Of a stretch of 64,000 bases of DNA, positions 44,442-53,062 are shown in pieces. The position numbers and the translations under genes were made by a program. Under the pieces are notes generated by a model. That model was not told the DNA's origin. It saw only the letters and a program-made list of their open reading frames with translations, and did not search any database. Positions within the stretch are counted from its first letter, which is position 1; every line of letters begins with the position of its first letter. Source of the stretch: Neorhizobium sp. JUb45 (GTDB lineage: Bacteria > Pseudomonadota > Alphaproteobacteria > Rhizobiales > Rhizobiaceae); assembly GCF_004343585.1 (NCBI RefSeq), contig NZ_SLYW01000008.1, positions 1 to 64,000 of the forward strand, written 5' to 3'.

Positions 44442-44864
44442 TCAGCCGGTGGTCGAAAAACCGCCAGCGGAACTTCCGGGACCGCGTTCGCGCATGAAGC
44501 GATCGAACTCTTCCTGGTCCTTGGCGCGGCGAAGTTCTCGCATATATGCGTCGAACTCGCTGCGCGTCTCGTCCAGCTTGCGGCGCTGTTCCTCGATCCG
44601 TTCAAGTTCGGCGCGGCGCCAGTCGTCGAAAGCGACATTACCGGTCGAAAAATGTTGCTCATAACGACCTTGCGCGCGGCGGAAACCGGCGCACATGCCA
44701 TCTACCTTTTCGCTGGCAGAGCGTTTGTAGATGCCGAGTTTGTCGCCAAACAGAATATAGGCGAGCATGGCGAGGCCCAAAGGCCAGAATACGATGAAAC
44801 CGAGAACCATCAACGCGATGGTTGCCGGCGTCCAGTCCGGGCGGATCAGTGCTGACTGCGTCAT
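44442..44864 (-). CDS. DUF2852 membrane protein
   Basis: A 140-residue protein. One hydrophobic hairpin at about 14-42 (TIALMVLGFIVFWPLGLAMLAYILFG) is followed by a charged, probably coiled-coil tail (ERIEEQRRKLDETRSEFDAYMRELRRAKDQEEFDRFM). I recognise DUF2852, frequent in Rhizobiales and of unknown function. The tail is cytoplasmic by charge. It is bounded by its own terminator, so it is likely a single-gene transcript. Confidence 0.8.
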   Translation of the reverse strand: MTQSALIRPDWTPATIALMVLGFIVFWPLGLAMLAYILFGDKLGIYKRSASEKVDGMCAGFRRAQGRYEQHFSTGNVAFDDWRRAELERIEEQRRKLDETRSEFDAYMRELRRAKDQEEFDRFMRERGPGSSAGGFSTTG

Positions 44865-44887
44865 GTTTCGGTATTCCTCCTAATCCC

Positions 44888-44904
44888 GCCGGCACGATGC
44901 CGGC
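44888..44904. repeat. GC-rich hairpin between phaZ and the DUF2852 gene
   Basis: GCCGGCA and TGCCGGC pair around CGA. It lacks a T tract on either strand. It may still terminate or stabilise the phaZ transcript, which ends 86 bases to its right, but it could equally be a 5' leader element of DUF2852. Confidence 0.4.
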
Positions 44905-44989
44905 TTGGATTCGATTTGGGAAATGCCGTAAGTCCGTTCAAGACGAATGTCTGGCCAATCGTTGAAGCGTTTGAAAAGACCCGCGCAAT

Positions 44990-46270
44990 TCACACCGGCT
45001 TGCGGCGGGCTGCACGCTTTCCGCTGGTTTTGGCTTCTCCAGCCAGGGAATGCTCGCGCGCGAAGGCGATGATCCGTGGTGCGATTTCCTTGCGAAAACG
45101 CGATCCGTTGAAGACACCATAGTGACCAACATCAGGCTGCACGTAGTGCATGCGCTTTGCGTCCGGAATACCTGGGCAAATCGTGTGGCTGGCTTCCGTC
45201 TGACCCAGTCCCGAAATATCATCATTCTCGCCTTCAACGGTGAGCAACGCGACATTGCGGATCGCTTTGGTGTCGACAGGCGTGTCACGATGCATCATCT
45301 CACCCTTCGGGAGAGCGTGGCGGATGAAGACGGTATCGACTGTCTGCAGATAGAACTCTGCGGTCAGATCCATCACCGCCAGATATTCGTCATAAAACTC
45401 TCGGTGCTTTTCTGCAGACTCACCGTCATTCTTTACCAGATGCTCGAAGAATTCCTTGTGCGCCGTGAGATGGCGGTCGAGGTTCATGGACATGAACCCG
45501 GACAGTTGCAGGAAGCCGGGATAGACCGGGCGCATGCAACCGGGTTGCGGCCACGGCACATTCATCACCACATTGTCCTTGAACCAGCTGAGCGGCCGAT
45601 CCTGAGCCATGGCATTGACCGCCGTCGGATTGATGCGGGTATCAATCGGCCCGCCCATGAGTGTCATCGAGGCCGGCGCAAAAGGATCATTTGCGGCTTC
45701 CATCACGGCGACGGCGGCGAGGACTGGAACGGAAGGCTGGCACACAGCCACCACATTGGTCTTCGGACCAAGGGTATGCAGCATCTCGATCACGTAATCG
45801 ATATAATCATCCAGATCAAAGGTGCCTTCCGTCACAGGCACCATACGGGCATCGATCCAATCGGTGATGTAGACGTCGGCATGCGGCAGCAATGCCTCGA
45901 CCGTTCCACGCAGCAAAGTGGCATAGTGGCCAGACATCGGTGCGACGAGCAGGATCTTGGGATCATCTGGCCTGCCGGGTTTCACATCGCGACGGAAATG
46001 CACAAGATTGCAGAACGGCCTGGACCATACGTTTTCTTCGATGACGTCGACTGCGGCGCCGTCCACGATCGTCTGTGGCAAATCAAATATCGGCCTTGAG
46101 TATCGGCGCGTTATACGCTCGAACACTTCCAAGCCGGCCGCCATGGTCCGCCCCATCGCGGTCTGCGACATCGGATTGAGCGGATCGCTATAAAGCAGCC
46201 GCATCGCCTCGGTCGTTGCTCGCAGTGGCGCAAGCGCCGCGTGGTTCATTTCGTAAAGTTGGTAAAACAT
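44990..46270 (-). CDS. phaZ: Intracellular polyhydroxyalkanoate depolymerase
   Basis: A 426-residue alpha/beta hydrolase from ATG 46270 (MFYQLYEMNHAALAP). Upstream codons to 46321 are unlikely. Family blocks include PDDPKILLVAPMSGHYATLLRG, DWIDARMVPVTEGTFDLDDYIDYV, VCQPSVPVLAAVAVMEAAND (with Cys as the lipase-box-like nucleophile) and VGHYGVFNGSRFR. It hydrolyses stored polyhydroxybutyrate granules in the cytoplasm. gyrB lies upstream on the same strand, but the parS-bearing 224-base gap separates them. Confidence 0.93.
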   Translation of the reverse strand: MFYQLYEMNHAALAPLRATTEAMRLLYSDPLNPMSQTAMGRTMAAGLEVFERITRRYSRPIFDLPQTIVDGAAVDVIEENVWSRPFCNLVHFRRDVKPGRPDDPKILLVAPMSGHYATLLRGTVEALLPHADVYITDWIDARMVPVTEGTFDLDDYIDYVIEMLHTLGPKTNVVAVCQPSVPVLAAVAVMEAANDPFAPASMTLMGGPIDTRINPTAVNAMAQDRPLSWFKDNVVMNVPWPQPGCMRPVYPGFLQLSGFMSMNLDRHLTAHKEFFEHLVKNDGESAEKHREFYDEYLAVMDLTAEFYLQTVDTVFIRHALPKGEMMHRDTPVDTKAIRNVALLTVEGENDDISGLGQTEASHTICPGIPDAKRMHYVQPDVGHYGVFNGSRFRKEIAPRIIAFAREHSLAGEAKTSGKRAARRKPV

Positions 46271-46438
46271 TCTGACGCCGCCTCTGGCAAGTCGCAGAGA
46301 AGCTGTCTGTCTCGCGAACATGGACGATGCATTTGTGCCTGCTTTAGCAGGTTTTCACGAATGTGCCTATCGTCATGGCGGTGGACAGATATCCCGTCCG
46401 ACTGGGACTGAGACGAGAAATTTTGTCGGTTAACAAAG

Positions 46439-46454
46439 TGTTTCACGTGAATCA
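46439..46454. other. parS-like site (15/16), left of the gyrB-proximal pair
   Basis: TGTTTCACGTGAATCA matches the 16-base parS consensus TGTTTCACGTGAAACA at all but position 14. It is intergenic between gyrB and phaZ, about 10.5 kb from the proposed oriC. ParB is the expected ligand. Confidence 0.75.
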
Positions 46455-46464
46455 CCCACAGGAA

Positions 46465-46480
46465 AGATTCACGTGAAACA
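46465..46480. other. parS-like site (14/16), right of the gyrB-proximal pair
   Basis: AGATTCACGTGAAACA matches the parS 16-mer except at positions 1 and 3. It lies in opposite orientation 10 bases from its partner, so ParB dimers would load head to head. Confidence 0.65.
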
Positions 46481-46494
46481 CACTTTTTTAACTT

Positions 46495-48930
46495 TTAGAT
46501 ATCGAGGTTTGCGACGCTGAGCGCGTTTTCCTGGATAAACTCGCGGCGCGGCTCGACTTCATCACCCATCAGGCGCGAGAACAAACCGTCGGCGTCGGTT
46601 GCATCAGGCACCTTTACCTGAAGCAGCGAGCGGACGTTGGGGTCGAGTGTTGTTTCCCAAAGCTGCTCGGCGTTCATTTCGCCAAGGCCCTTGTAGCGCT
46701 GCATGGAAAGACCCTTGCGGCCGGATGCGAAAATCGCATCAAGCAGAGCGCGTGGGCCGGACACATCAAGGGTCCCGTCTTTTCGGGCGAGAACCGGTGG
46801 CGCTGCGTAGATGTCGTGAAGTCGCTGTGTCATCTGGTCAATGTGACGGGCATCGGCCGACCCGATCAGAGCATTATCGAGGAAAGCGACTTCCTTGACG
46901 CCGCGAACCATGCGCTCGAAACGAAGACCGCCCTCGCTGGTCACATGACCGGTCCAGCCGCGTTCCGTTTCCTCGGCAATAACATCGAGACGCCTTGCGA
47001 CTTCGTCAGCCGTTTTCTGAGCACGTTCGCGATTATCGGTGAGTTCCGGGTTGAGAGCGCCGGCAATAGCCGCCTGCTCGATGATCGAGCGGCTGTAACG
47101 CGAATGAAGGCCATCAACGAGCGACCGCAGCCGCAGAGCATCCTGAATGACCTCGCGCAAATCGGCACCGGCGCGTACTTCGCCGGATTCCAGCGTCAAC
47201 CGTGCCTCTTCAAGGCCCATGCTGATCAGATATTCTTCCAGCGCCTTCTCGTCCTTCAGATACTGAACGGACTTGCCACGGCTGACCTTATAAAGTGGCG
47301 GCTGAGCGATATAGATATGGCCGCGCTCGATCAGTTCCGGCATCTGCCGGAAGAAGAAGGTCAGCAGCAGAGTACGAATATGGGCGCCGTCGACGTCAGC
47401 GTCCGTCATGATGATGATTTTGTGGTAACGCAGCTTATCGGCGTTGAACTCGTCTTTGCCGATGGACGTGCCGAGCGCCGTGATCAGCGTACCGATTTCC
47501 TGGCTGGACAACATCTTGTCGAAGCGCGCGCGCTCGACATTGAGGATCTTGCCGCGCAGCGGAAGGATCGCCTGATTTTCACGCGAACGCCCCTGCTTGG
47601 CCGAACCACCAGCAGAGTCGCCCTCGACGAGAAAAACTTCGGACTTGGCCGGATCACGTTCCGAACAATCTGCCAGCTTACCCGGCAATGATGCGATATC
47701 GAGAGCGCCTTTACGACGGGTCAATTCGCGTGCCTTGCGGGCAGCTTCGCGTGCAACAGCCGCTTCAACGACCTTACCGACCAGGATCCTCGCATCTGCC
47801 GGATGCTCTTCGAACCAGGTGCTGAGCGCTTCATTGACGAGGCTCTCGACCACCGGACGCACTTCGGACGAGACAAGCTTGTCCTTTGTCTGCGACGAGA
47901 ATTTCGGGTCCGGCACTTTTACCGAAAGAACAGCAGTCAGACCTTCGCGGCAATCTTCACCCTGAAGGGTAACCTTTTCCTTCTTGGTGATACCGGATGT
48001 ATCCGCATAGGAGGTGACCTGACGCGTCAGCGCGCCACGGAAACCAGCCATATGAGTGCCGCCATCGCGCTGCGGGATGTTGTTGGTGAAGCAGAGCACG
48101 TTTTCATGGTAGCTGTCGTTCCACCACATGGCGACTTCGACGGTAATGCCGTCCTTCTCGCCACGGATTGCGACCGGCTTGTCAACGAGAGGCTTTTTGG
48201 AGCGGTCGAGATAACGGACAAAGGCCTCAAGACCACCGTCATAGACCATCTCTTCTTCGCGGATGTCAGACTTCCGCTTGTCGGTTAGCCGGATTCGTAC
48301 GCCCGAATTCAGAAACGCCAATTCGCGAAGGCGATGTTCGAGCGTGCCGTAATCGAATTCCGTCATCGTGAAGGTTTCGGTACTGGCAAGGAACGTCACC
48401 TCAGTACCCGACCTGCCCTCGTACTCGCCGATGACCTTCAGCGGTGCGTCGGCCACCCCGTGGGTAAAGCCGATTTCGTGCAGCTTGCCATTACGGCGGA
48501 TGCGCAGTTTCAGCCAAACCGAAAGCGCATTGACAACCGAGACGCCAACGCCGTGCAGACCGCCAGAAACCTTGTAGGAATTCTGGTCGAACTTTCCACC
48601 TGCGTGAAGCTGGGTCATGATGACTTCAGCCGCCGAAACGCCCTCACCAGTATGGATGTCGGTGGGAATACCGCGTCCGTTGTCGGTGACGGTAACCGAG
48701 CCATCAGCATTCAGCGTGACGGTTACGATATCGGCATGACCGGCAAGTGCTTCATCGATGGCGTTGTCAACGACCTCATAGACCATGTGATGCAGGCCGG
48801 ACCCGTCATCCGTATCGCCGATATACATGCCTGGGCGCTTGCGAACCGCATCCAGTCCCTTCAGGACCTTGATCGAATCCGCGCCGTATTCAGAACTCGC
48901 GCCGCTGTCGTTGACGGGTGTTTCGCTCAT
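46495..48930 (-). CDS. gyrB: DNA gyrase subunit B
   Basis: An 811-residue type II topoisomerase ATPase subunit from ATG 48930, with GGAAAG ahead. The GHKL ATPase region covers VVDNAIDEALAGH, DNGRGIPTDIH and GGLHGVGVSVVNALS. The TOPRIM region has EGDSAGGSAKQGR and DADVDGAHIRTLLLTFFFR, and the C-terminus is PRREFIQENALSVANLDI. GyrB powers negative supercoiling with GyrA. The gene lies about 8 kb from the proposed oriC. Its 3' end adjoins the parS pair. Confidence 0.98.
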   Translation of the reverse strand: MSETPVNDSGASSEYGADSIKVLKGLDAVRKRPGMYIGDTDDGSGLHHMVYEVVDNAIDEALAGHADIVTVTLNADGSVTVTDNGRGIPTDIHTGEGVSAAEVIMTQLHAGGKFDQNSYKVSGGLHGVGVSVVNALSVWLKLRIRRNGKLHEIGFTHGVADAPLKVIGEYEGRSGTEVTFLASTETFTMTEFDYGTLEHRLRELAFLNSGVRIRLTDKRKSDIREEEMVYDGGLEAFVRYLDRSKKPLVDKPVAIRGEKDGITVEVAMWWNDSYHENVLCFTNNIPQRDGGTHMAGFRGALTRQVTSYADTSGITKKEKVTLQGEDCREGLTAVLSVKVPDPKFSSQTKDKLVSSEVRPVVESLVNEALSTWFEEHPADARILVGKVVEAAVAREAARKARELTRRKGALDIASLPGKLADCSERDPAKSEVFLVEGDSAGGSAKQGRSRENQAILPLRGKILNVERARFDKMLSSQEIGTLITALGTSIGKDEFNADKLRYHKIIIMTDADVDGAHIRTLLLTFFFRQMPELIERGHIYIAQPPLYKVSRGKSVQYLKDEKALEEYLISMGLEEARLTLESGEVRAGADLREVIQDALRLRSLVDGLHSRYSRSIIEQAAIAGALNPELTDNRERAQKTADEVARRLDVIAEETERGWTGHVTSEGGLRFERMVRGVKEVAFLDNALIGSADARHIDQMTQRLHDIYAAPPVLARKDGTLDVSGPRALLDAIFASGRKGLSMQRYKGLGEMNAEQLWETTLDPNVRSLLQVKVPDATDADGLFSRLMGDEVEPRREFIQENALSVANLDI

Positions 48931-49066
48931 CAATGATCTTTCCAATTAACGTGGTTCGGCGATCTGGCGAATCACCGTATTTCGTGCCACTGAATATAAG
49001 AAATCCGGGCAGATTTCCAAAGCGCTGAGGCATTTTTCGCGCATTTAACCCGGGATTATGTGGCGC

Positions 49067-49432
49067 TCAGCCAGAAGGGCTACCACTTTCAAGAACCTTC
49101 GTCAGTTGCTCTAGCATGTCTGGTGACAAAGAGCGAATCTCCTTGGCCAGACGATTGGCAAACGCGGTATATTCCGGCGGCAGATCACGGGTATCGACAA
49201 CGACCCGCGGATCAGATGCTTGCGCCAGCATGAACAGCTCTTCGGCTTCATCCCAGATGATGTTGAAATAGCCGGCGACGCGCTGGAGAAAATCGAAACT
49301 CGGCTTTCCTCTGTGGCCGTGCTCCAATGCGGACAAATAGGCAGCCGACACGCCGATCGCTGCCGCCATATCGGACTGTCGGACGCCTTTGCGTAAGCGC
49401 AATTCCCGCAATGCATGACCGAATGGTGTCAT
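49067..49432 (-). CDS. XRE-family transcriptional regulator
   Basis: A 121-residue protein from ATG 49432; a TTG two codons earlier would overlap the Smr stop. The HTH_3 domain covers residues 4-63 (LRLRKGVRQSDMAAAIGVSAAYLSALEHGHRGKPS). The C-terminal 60 residues, with DTRDLPPEYTAFANRLAKEIRSLSPDML, form a conserved rhizobial extension. Targets are unknown. It is the last gene of a leftward cluster Tim44-mltA-smr-HTH with overlaps or gaps of a few bases, so it may regulate that cluster. Confidence 0.85.
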   Translation of the reverse strand: MTPFGHALRELRLRKGVRQSDMAAAIGVSAAYLSALEHGHRGKPSFDFLQRVAGYFNIIWDEAEELFMLAQASDPRVVVDTRDLPPEYTAFANRLAKEIRSLSPDMLEQLTKVLESGSPSG

Positions 49433-49434
49433 GT

Positions 49435-49998
49435 TCAACTACCTGCTCGACGGCTCAACCGAACATAAAGGGCGCCCTCGCCGCCATGCTGCCGGGCTGC
49501 CGGTTCGTAAGACGAGATGAGAAATCGAAACTCTGGCTTCGAAAACCAAAAGGGTACGGCCCGCTTCAACGCGCCTTCACTGCCGAAGGAGCTGCCCTTG
49601 CCTGTGATTACCAGCACATGCCTCAAACCGCGGTCATGCGCCCGCAACAGGAAATCCAGAAGGATGCCATGTGCATCACTCTGGATAAGACCATGCAGAT
49701 CGATGCGTGCCTCCAGCGCCAGATGACCTCTTGCAAGCTTGCGCTTGACCGGTTTTTCGAGCGGATGGTGAATCTTTCGATCTGGCTGCAGGGTCTTTGG
49801 CACTGGGTCAATCTGTACGGCATTCCTGCCATTCGGTTCGGCAGTCGATTTTTTTCCGGACATCGCCTCATCGGGTTGTTCGAAAAGAGCTTCAAATTTC
49901 AGCAGATCTTCAAGACGGCCGGCCATGGGTTTTGCAGAGCGTGCAACCTTGCCCCACAGGATCCTGTCTTCGGTCGTCAGCTTGCGATCGCCCTTCAT
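49435..49998 (-). CDS. Smr-domain protein
   Basis: A 187-residue protein. Residues 1-90 are a low-conservation linker, and the Smr domain covers about 95-185 with DLHGLIQSDAHGILLDFL and VLVITGKGSSFGSEG. Smr domains are nucleases acting on branched DNA or, in recent work, on RNA at stalled ribosomes. No MutS part is fused. It overlaps mltA by 4 bases. Confidence 0.88.
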   Translation of the reverse strand: MKGDRKLTTEDRILWGKVARSAKPMAGRLEDLLKFEALFEQPDEAMSGKKSTAEPNGRNAVQIDPVPKTLQPDRKIHHPLEKPVKRKLARGHLALEARIDLHGLIQSDAHGILLDFLLRAHDRGLRHVLVITGKGSSFGSEGALKRAVPFWFSKPEFRFLISSYEPAARQHGGEGALYVRLSRRAGS

Positions 49999-51110
49999 GG
50001 CGCAAACCTTGCGGCTGCAGCTTTGGGGAGAAGAATGTAGAAATCTGCCGGATGCTTGATGATGCCGGCCTGCTCACCGGCATCATAACCGGAACCCGTG
50101 AAAATATCGCCGCGGGCAGGCCCCACAATCGCCGAGCCGGTATCGAGTGCCAGCATTGTGCGCGCAAAAGGCTTTCCACCATCGAGATGCGTCAAGCTCG
50201 TCGAGCGGATGAAGAAGGGAAAGCCGAACGTGTGAATAAGGCGATCAACCGCCAACGAGCGACCTGCCACCAGAGGAACCTTGGCGGCAGCGATTGGCCC
50301 CTGATCAAGACCCGCCACAGCCGCCTCACGAAAGAATATGTAGGACCGGTTATGCCAGAGCACCTCATCGACCTTAGCCGGATTCTCGCTCAACCAATCA
50401 CGGATGGTCTGCATGGATACGGTTGTCGGATCGATCTCTCCACGATCAATCAGCAGGCGTCCGATTGCGGAAAATGGGTGGCCCGCCTTGGCGGCATAAG
50501 TAATGCGCCCGATACAGCCATCGGGATAACGCAGTCGTGCGGCACCCTGTACATGCGTGAAGAAGACATCGATCTTCGACTTCGCCCAGGCGATCTCCAA
50601 ACCCTGCCCTTGAAGATATCCACGGTCTATCTCTCCCCGATCCGGATAGGGGTCGATTACGCCATCGCGCAACCTGGCGAAAGCATAGGAAGGATCGAGT
50701 GAAAGCGTGCGGTTGCCATCGTCGATATCGATCAGATCTGCGGGACGACGATAAAATGGATAGCGGTATGTTTCGTCAGGCTGATCCGAGACATCGATTT
50801 CCGGCTCGAAAAATCCGGTCACGAAACCGGACTTTTCATCTGAGCGCCGGATCATGAACGGTAGACAATGTTCTTCAAAAAAAAGCCGGGTAGCATCCGG
50901 CCCAGAAATTTGAAAACCTGCCGCCGCTTTCAAAAGCGGTAGCAGGTCGTCGGTTGAGAGCCCTAAAGACCCGGTTCGATAAGGTTTGGCTTTCTCGAGA
51001 TAGTCGAGACAGTCCCGCATTACGGAAAACAGTGCGGACGGATCGTCCTCGTTCCAACCGACGATATCTTTATAGGTCGTGGGCGTGAGGGCGTATTCTA
51101 TCGTGTTCAT
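49995..51110 (-). CDS. mltA: MltA-type lytic transglycosylase
   Basis: A 371-residue protein. The MltA domain is at about 90-240 (GFFEPEIDVSDQPDETYRYPFYRRP, YAAKAGHPFSAIGRLLIDRGEI), and the C-terminal 3D domain contains ALDTGSAIVGPARGDIFTG with its aspartates. It cleaves peptidoglycan glycan strands to anhydro-MurNAc. No signal peptide or lipobox is visible at the N-terminus, which begins MNTIEYALTPTTYKDIVGW. The start overlaps the Tim44-like gene stop by 4 bases. Export route therefore remains open. Confidence 0.92.
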   Translation of the reverse strand: MNTIEYALTPTTYKDIVGWNEDDPSALFSVMRDCLDYLEKAKPYRTGSLGLSTDDLLPLLKAAAGFQISGPDATRLFFEEHCLPFMIRRSDEKSGFVTGFFEPEIDVSDQPDETYRYPFYRRPADLIDIDDGNRTLSLDPSYAFARLRDGVIDPYPDRGEIDRGYLQGQGLEIAWAKSKIDVFFTHVQGAARLRYPDGCIGRITYAAKAGHPFSAIGRLLIDRGEIDPTTVSMQTIRDWLSENPAKVDEVLWHNRSYIFFREAAVAGLDQGPIAAAKVPLVAGRSLAVDRLIHTFGFPFFIRSTSLTHLDGGKPFARTMLALDTGSAIVGPARGDIFTGSGYDAGEQAGIIKHPADFYILLPKAAAARFAP

Positions 51111-51805
51111 TGTTCGGATTCGGTAGCGATCAACTTCCAGTTCGGATCCCGTGAGCGAATATCGCGTGCAAAGGTCCAGATATCGGTAACCTCGGCAACG
51201 GTATCGGCTTCACCATCGACAACACTTCCAGCCGTGTCATAGGTCGCGGAAATCAGATGGCTGACAATGCGGATGGTGATCTGCGCTTCAGAATCCTTTA
51301 CCACCGCGTTGACGATGTCAGCCTTGTCTATGCCAACAAAACTCGACTTCACCACCTCGCCGCGGGCTTCACGCTGGGAAATCGCCCCATCAAAGCCTTC
51401 AAAGACCTCCTTCGACAGCAAGCCCTTCAAGGTTTTGCGATCGCCATCGGCAAATGCCATCACGATCATTTCATAGGCCATGCCCGCGCCCTTGACGAAT
51501 TCCTTGGGATTGAAGCTCGGATCGGCCTGGATAAGATCACGAATCGCCGAATTGAGTTCCGTGCCTGGCTTTGCCAAAGCATCCACATCTGCCCATCGTT
51601 GCTCTTCATCAACCTGATCACGGCGCGGCAGTGTTACGACCTTGCCATCATCGGCAGAGACCGGCTTGGCGGCATCGCGCGCCGAAAACGGATCGACCGG
51701 TGGCTTTTCATGGCCTGTACGACGGCCGAGTACGCTGCGCAGCTGCAAAAAAATCAGCACGGCGGCCACCAGAAAAAACAGTGTAATGAAATCGTTCGCG
51801 CCCAT
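51107..51805 (-). CDS. Tim44-like domain protein (TimA type)
   Basis: A 232-residue protein from ATG 51805 (MGANDFITLFFL); a GTG two codons upstream is possible. One N-terminal TM segment (about 5-22) is followed by a linker and a C-terminal Tim44/mS45 domain with FNPKEFVKGAGMAYEMIVMAFADGDRKTLKGLLS. Bacterial homologues are inner-membrane proteins of unclear role; homology is to mitochondrial Tim44, part of the import motor. It is divergent from fxsA and opposite secB, a location usual in alphaproteobacteria. Confidence 0.88.
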   Translation of the reverse strand: MGANDFITLFFLVAAVLIFLQLRSVLGRRTGHEKPPVDPFSARDAAKPVSADDGKVVTLPRRDQVDEEQRWADVDALAKPGTELNSAIRDLIQADPSFNPKEFVKGAGMAYEMIVMAFADGDRKTLKGLLSKEVFEGFDGAISQREARGEVVKSSFVGIDKADIVNAVVKDSEAQITIRIVSHLISATYDTAGSVVDGEADTVAEVTDIWTFARDIRSRDPNWKLIATESEQ

Positions 51806-51924
51806 CTTCACCCGCAGTGATCATTTAAATTGTTGTCTAGCTTTCACATATAGTCTGCAACTGCCGATCATTCAAATGCGGCGCCTGAGATAAGGGCCGC
51901 CTACAAGACAGGATTCCAGGCGCA

Positions 51925-52446
51925 ATGCCCCTTATTCTTCTGCCGATCATCTTTCTCGGCCTGCCGCTTATCGAAATTGCCGGTTTTGTGTTGGTCGGCA
52001 ATGCAATCGGTCTTTGGCCGACCCTCGCTCTTGTCATCCTGACCTCGCTCATCGGCGCCGTTCTTTTGCGGCGCCAGGGTATCAGCGTGCTTCAGGAAGC
52101 CAATCGTGAAAGCCAGGAAGGCAAACTGCCCGGCAGATCGCTGGTCAGTGGCGCCATGGTTGTTGTTGCCGGTGTGCTGCTGATATTGCCCGGCTTCTTT
52201 ACCGACATCATCGGGTTGTTGCTTTTCATTCCACCCGTTCGCCATTTCATCTGGTCCCTGATCGGCAAGCGCGTGGTGGTGATGCGCACTTCGCGAAATG
52301 GTACTTCGGCTTCATACACCTCGGGAAATGCCGAGAATGCCAAGCGTCCAGCCCAACCGAACGTTCTTGACCTTGACGAAAATGATTTCAGTCGAGGTCC
52401 GAACCCCTCTTCACCCTGGTCCGATCCGGATAACCGCAAGGACTGA
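51925..52446 (+). CDS. fxsA: FxsA family membrane protein
   Basis: A 173-residue protein. Hydrophobic segments cover about 2-20, 25-48 and 70-95 (VSGAMVVVAGVLLILPGFFTDIIGLLLFIPPVR), followed by a hydrophilic tail. In E. coli FxsA relieves phage T7 exclusion by F-plasmid PifA when overproduced; its native role is unknown. It diverges from the Tim44-like gene across about 120 bases and precedes secB by 86. Confidence 0.92.
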   Translation: MPLILLPIIFLGLPLIEIAGFVLVGNAIGLWPTLALVILTSLIGAVLLRRQGISVLQEANRESQEGKLPGRSLVSGAMVVVAGVLLILPGFFTDIIGLLLFIPPVRHFIWSLIGKRVVVMRTSRNGTSASYTSGNAENAKRPAQPNVLDLDENDFSRGPNPSSPWSDPDNRKD

Positions 52447-52532
52447 TAGCGCTGTCGCTCTGTTCCGCAGGGTTGTAAGCGCGAAACTGAAATGTTAGAC
52501 GGCCTCACAGTCCAAAGCCGCGAGGAATTCCA

Positions 52533-53012
52533 ATGGCAAACGAACCAGAGACCCAGGCTTCCAACCCGTCGCTCAGCATCCTTGCGCAGTACACGAAGGA
52601 TTTGTCCTTTGAAAACCCGGGCGCACCGCGGTCGCTGCAGGCTCGTGATACGGCGCCGGCGATCAATATCAACGTGAATGTCAACGCCAACCCGCTGTCG
52701 GATTCTGACTTCGACGTCGTTTTGACGCTGAATGCTCAGGCAATGGAAGGCGACAAGGTCGTGTTCGCAGCCGAGTTGGTTTATGGCGGCGTCTTCCGCA
52801 TCACCGGCTTCCCGCAGGAGCACATGCTACCGGTTCTCTTTATCGAGTGCCCGCGCCTGCTCTTCCCGTTTGCCCGCCAGATCATCGCTGATGTGACCCG
52901 CAATGGCGGTTTCCCGCCGCTGATGATCGACCCTATCGATTTCGCGCAGATGTTCTCGCAGCGTATTGCCGAAGAGCAGACCCGCTCGAAGGTTCAGGCC
53001 CTCGACAGCTAA
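52533..53012 (+). CDS. secB: Protein-export chaperone SecB
   Basis: A 159-residue SecB with the signature INVNVNANPLSDSDFDVVLTLNAQA and the FPFARQIIADVTRNGGFPPLMIDPIDF block. It holds preproteins unfolded and passes them to SecA. Its neighbours fxsA, Tim44 and dnaQ are the same in most alphaproteobacteria. A terminator follows 20 bases after the stop. Confidence 0.97.
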   Translation: MANEPETQASNPSLSILAQYTKDLSFENPGAPRSLQARDTAPAININVNVNANPLSDSDFDVVLTLNAQAMEGDKVVFAAELVYGGVFRITGFPQEHMLPVLFIECPRLLFPFARQIIADVTRNGGFPPLMIDPIDFAQMFSQRIAEEQTRSKVQALDS

Positions 53013-53032
53013 GCCAACCACATCTGAATATG

Positions 53033-53061
53033 AAAAAAGCCCGGTTTTTCCGGGCTTTTTT
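53033..53061. terminator. Bidirectional terminator between secB and dnaQ
   Basis: AAAAAAGCCCGG (53033-53044) pairs with CCGGGCTTTTTT (53050-53061) around a TTTTT loop. A and T tracts on the two sides serve convergent secB and dnaQ. Confidence 0.92.
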
Positions 53062-53062
53062 C

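Larger units (their letters stand above)
46438..46481. repeat. Large inverted repeat built from two parS-like motifs
   Basis: Arms 46438-46453 and 46466-46481 are perfect reverse complements (16 bases each) around a 12-base loop. Each arm contains a full CACGTG parS core. A run of T lies just to the right, so as RNA on the plus strand it resembles a terminator. It is 14 bases beyond the gyrB stop. Confidence 0.85.
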
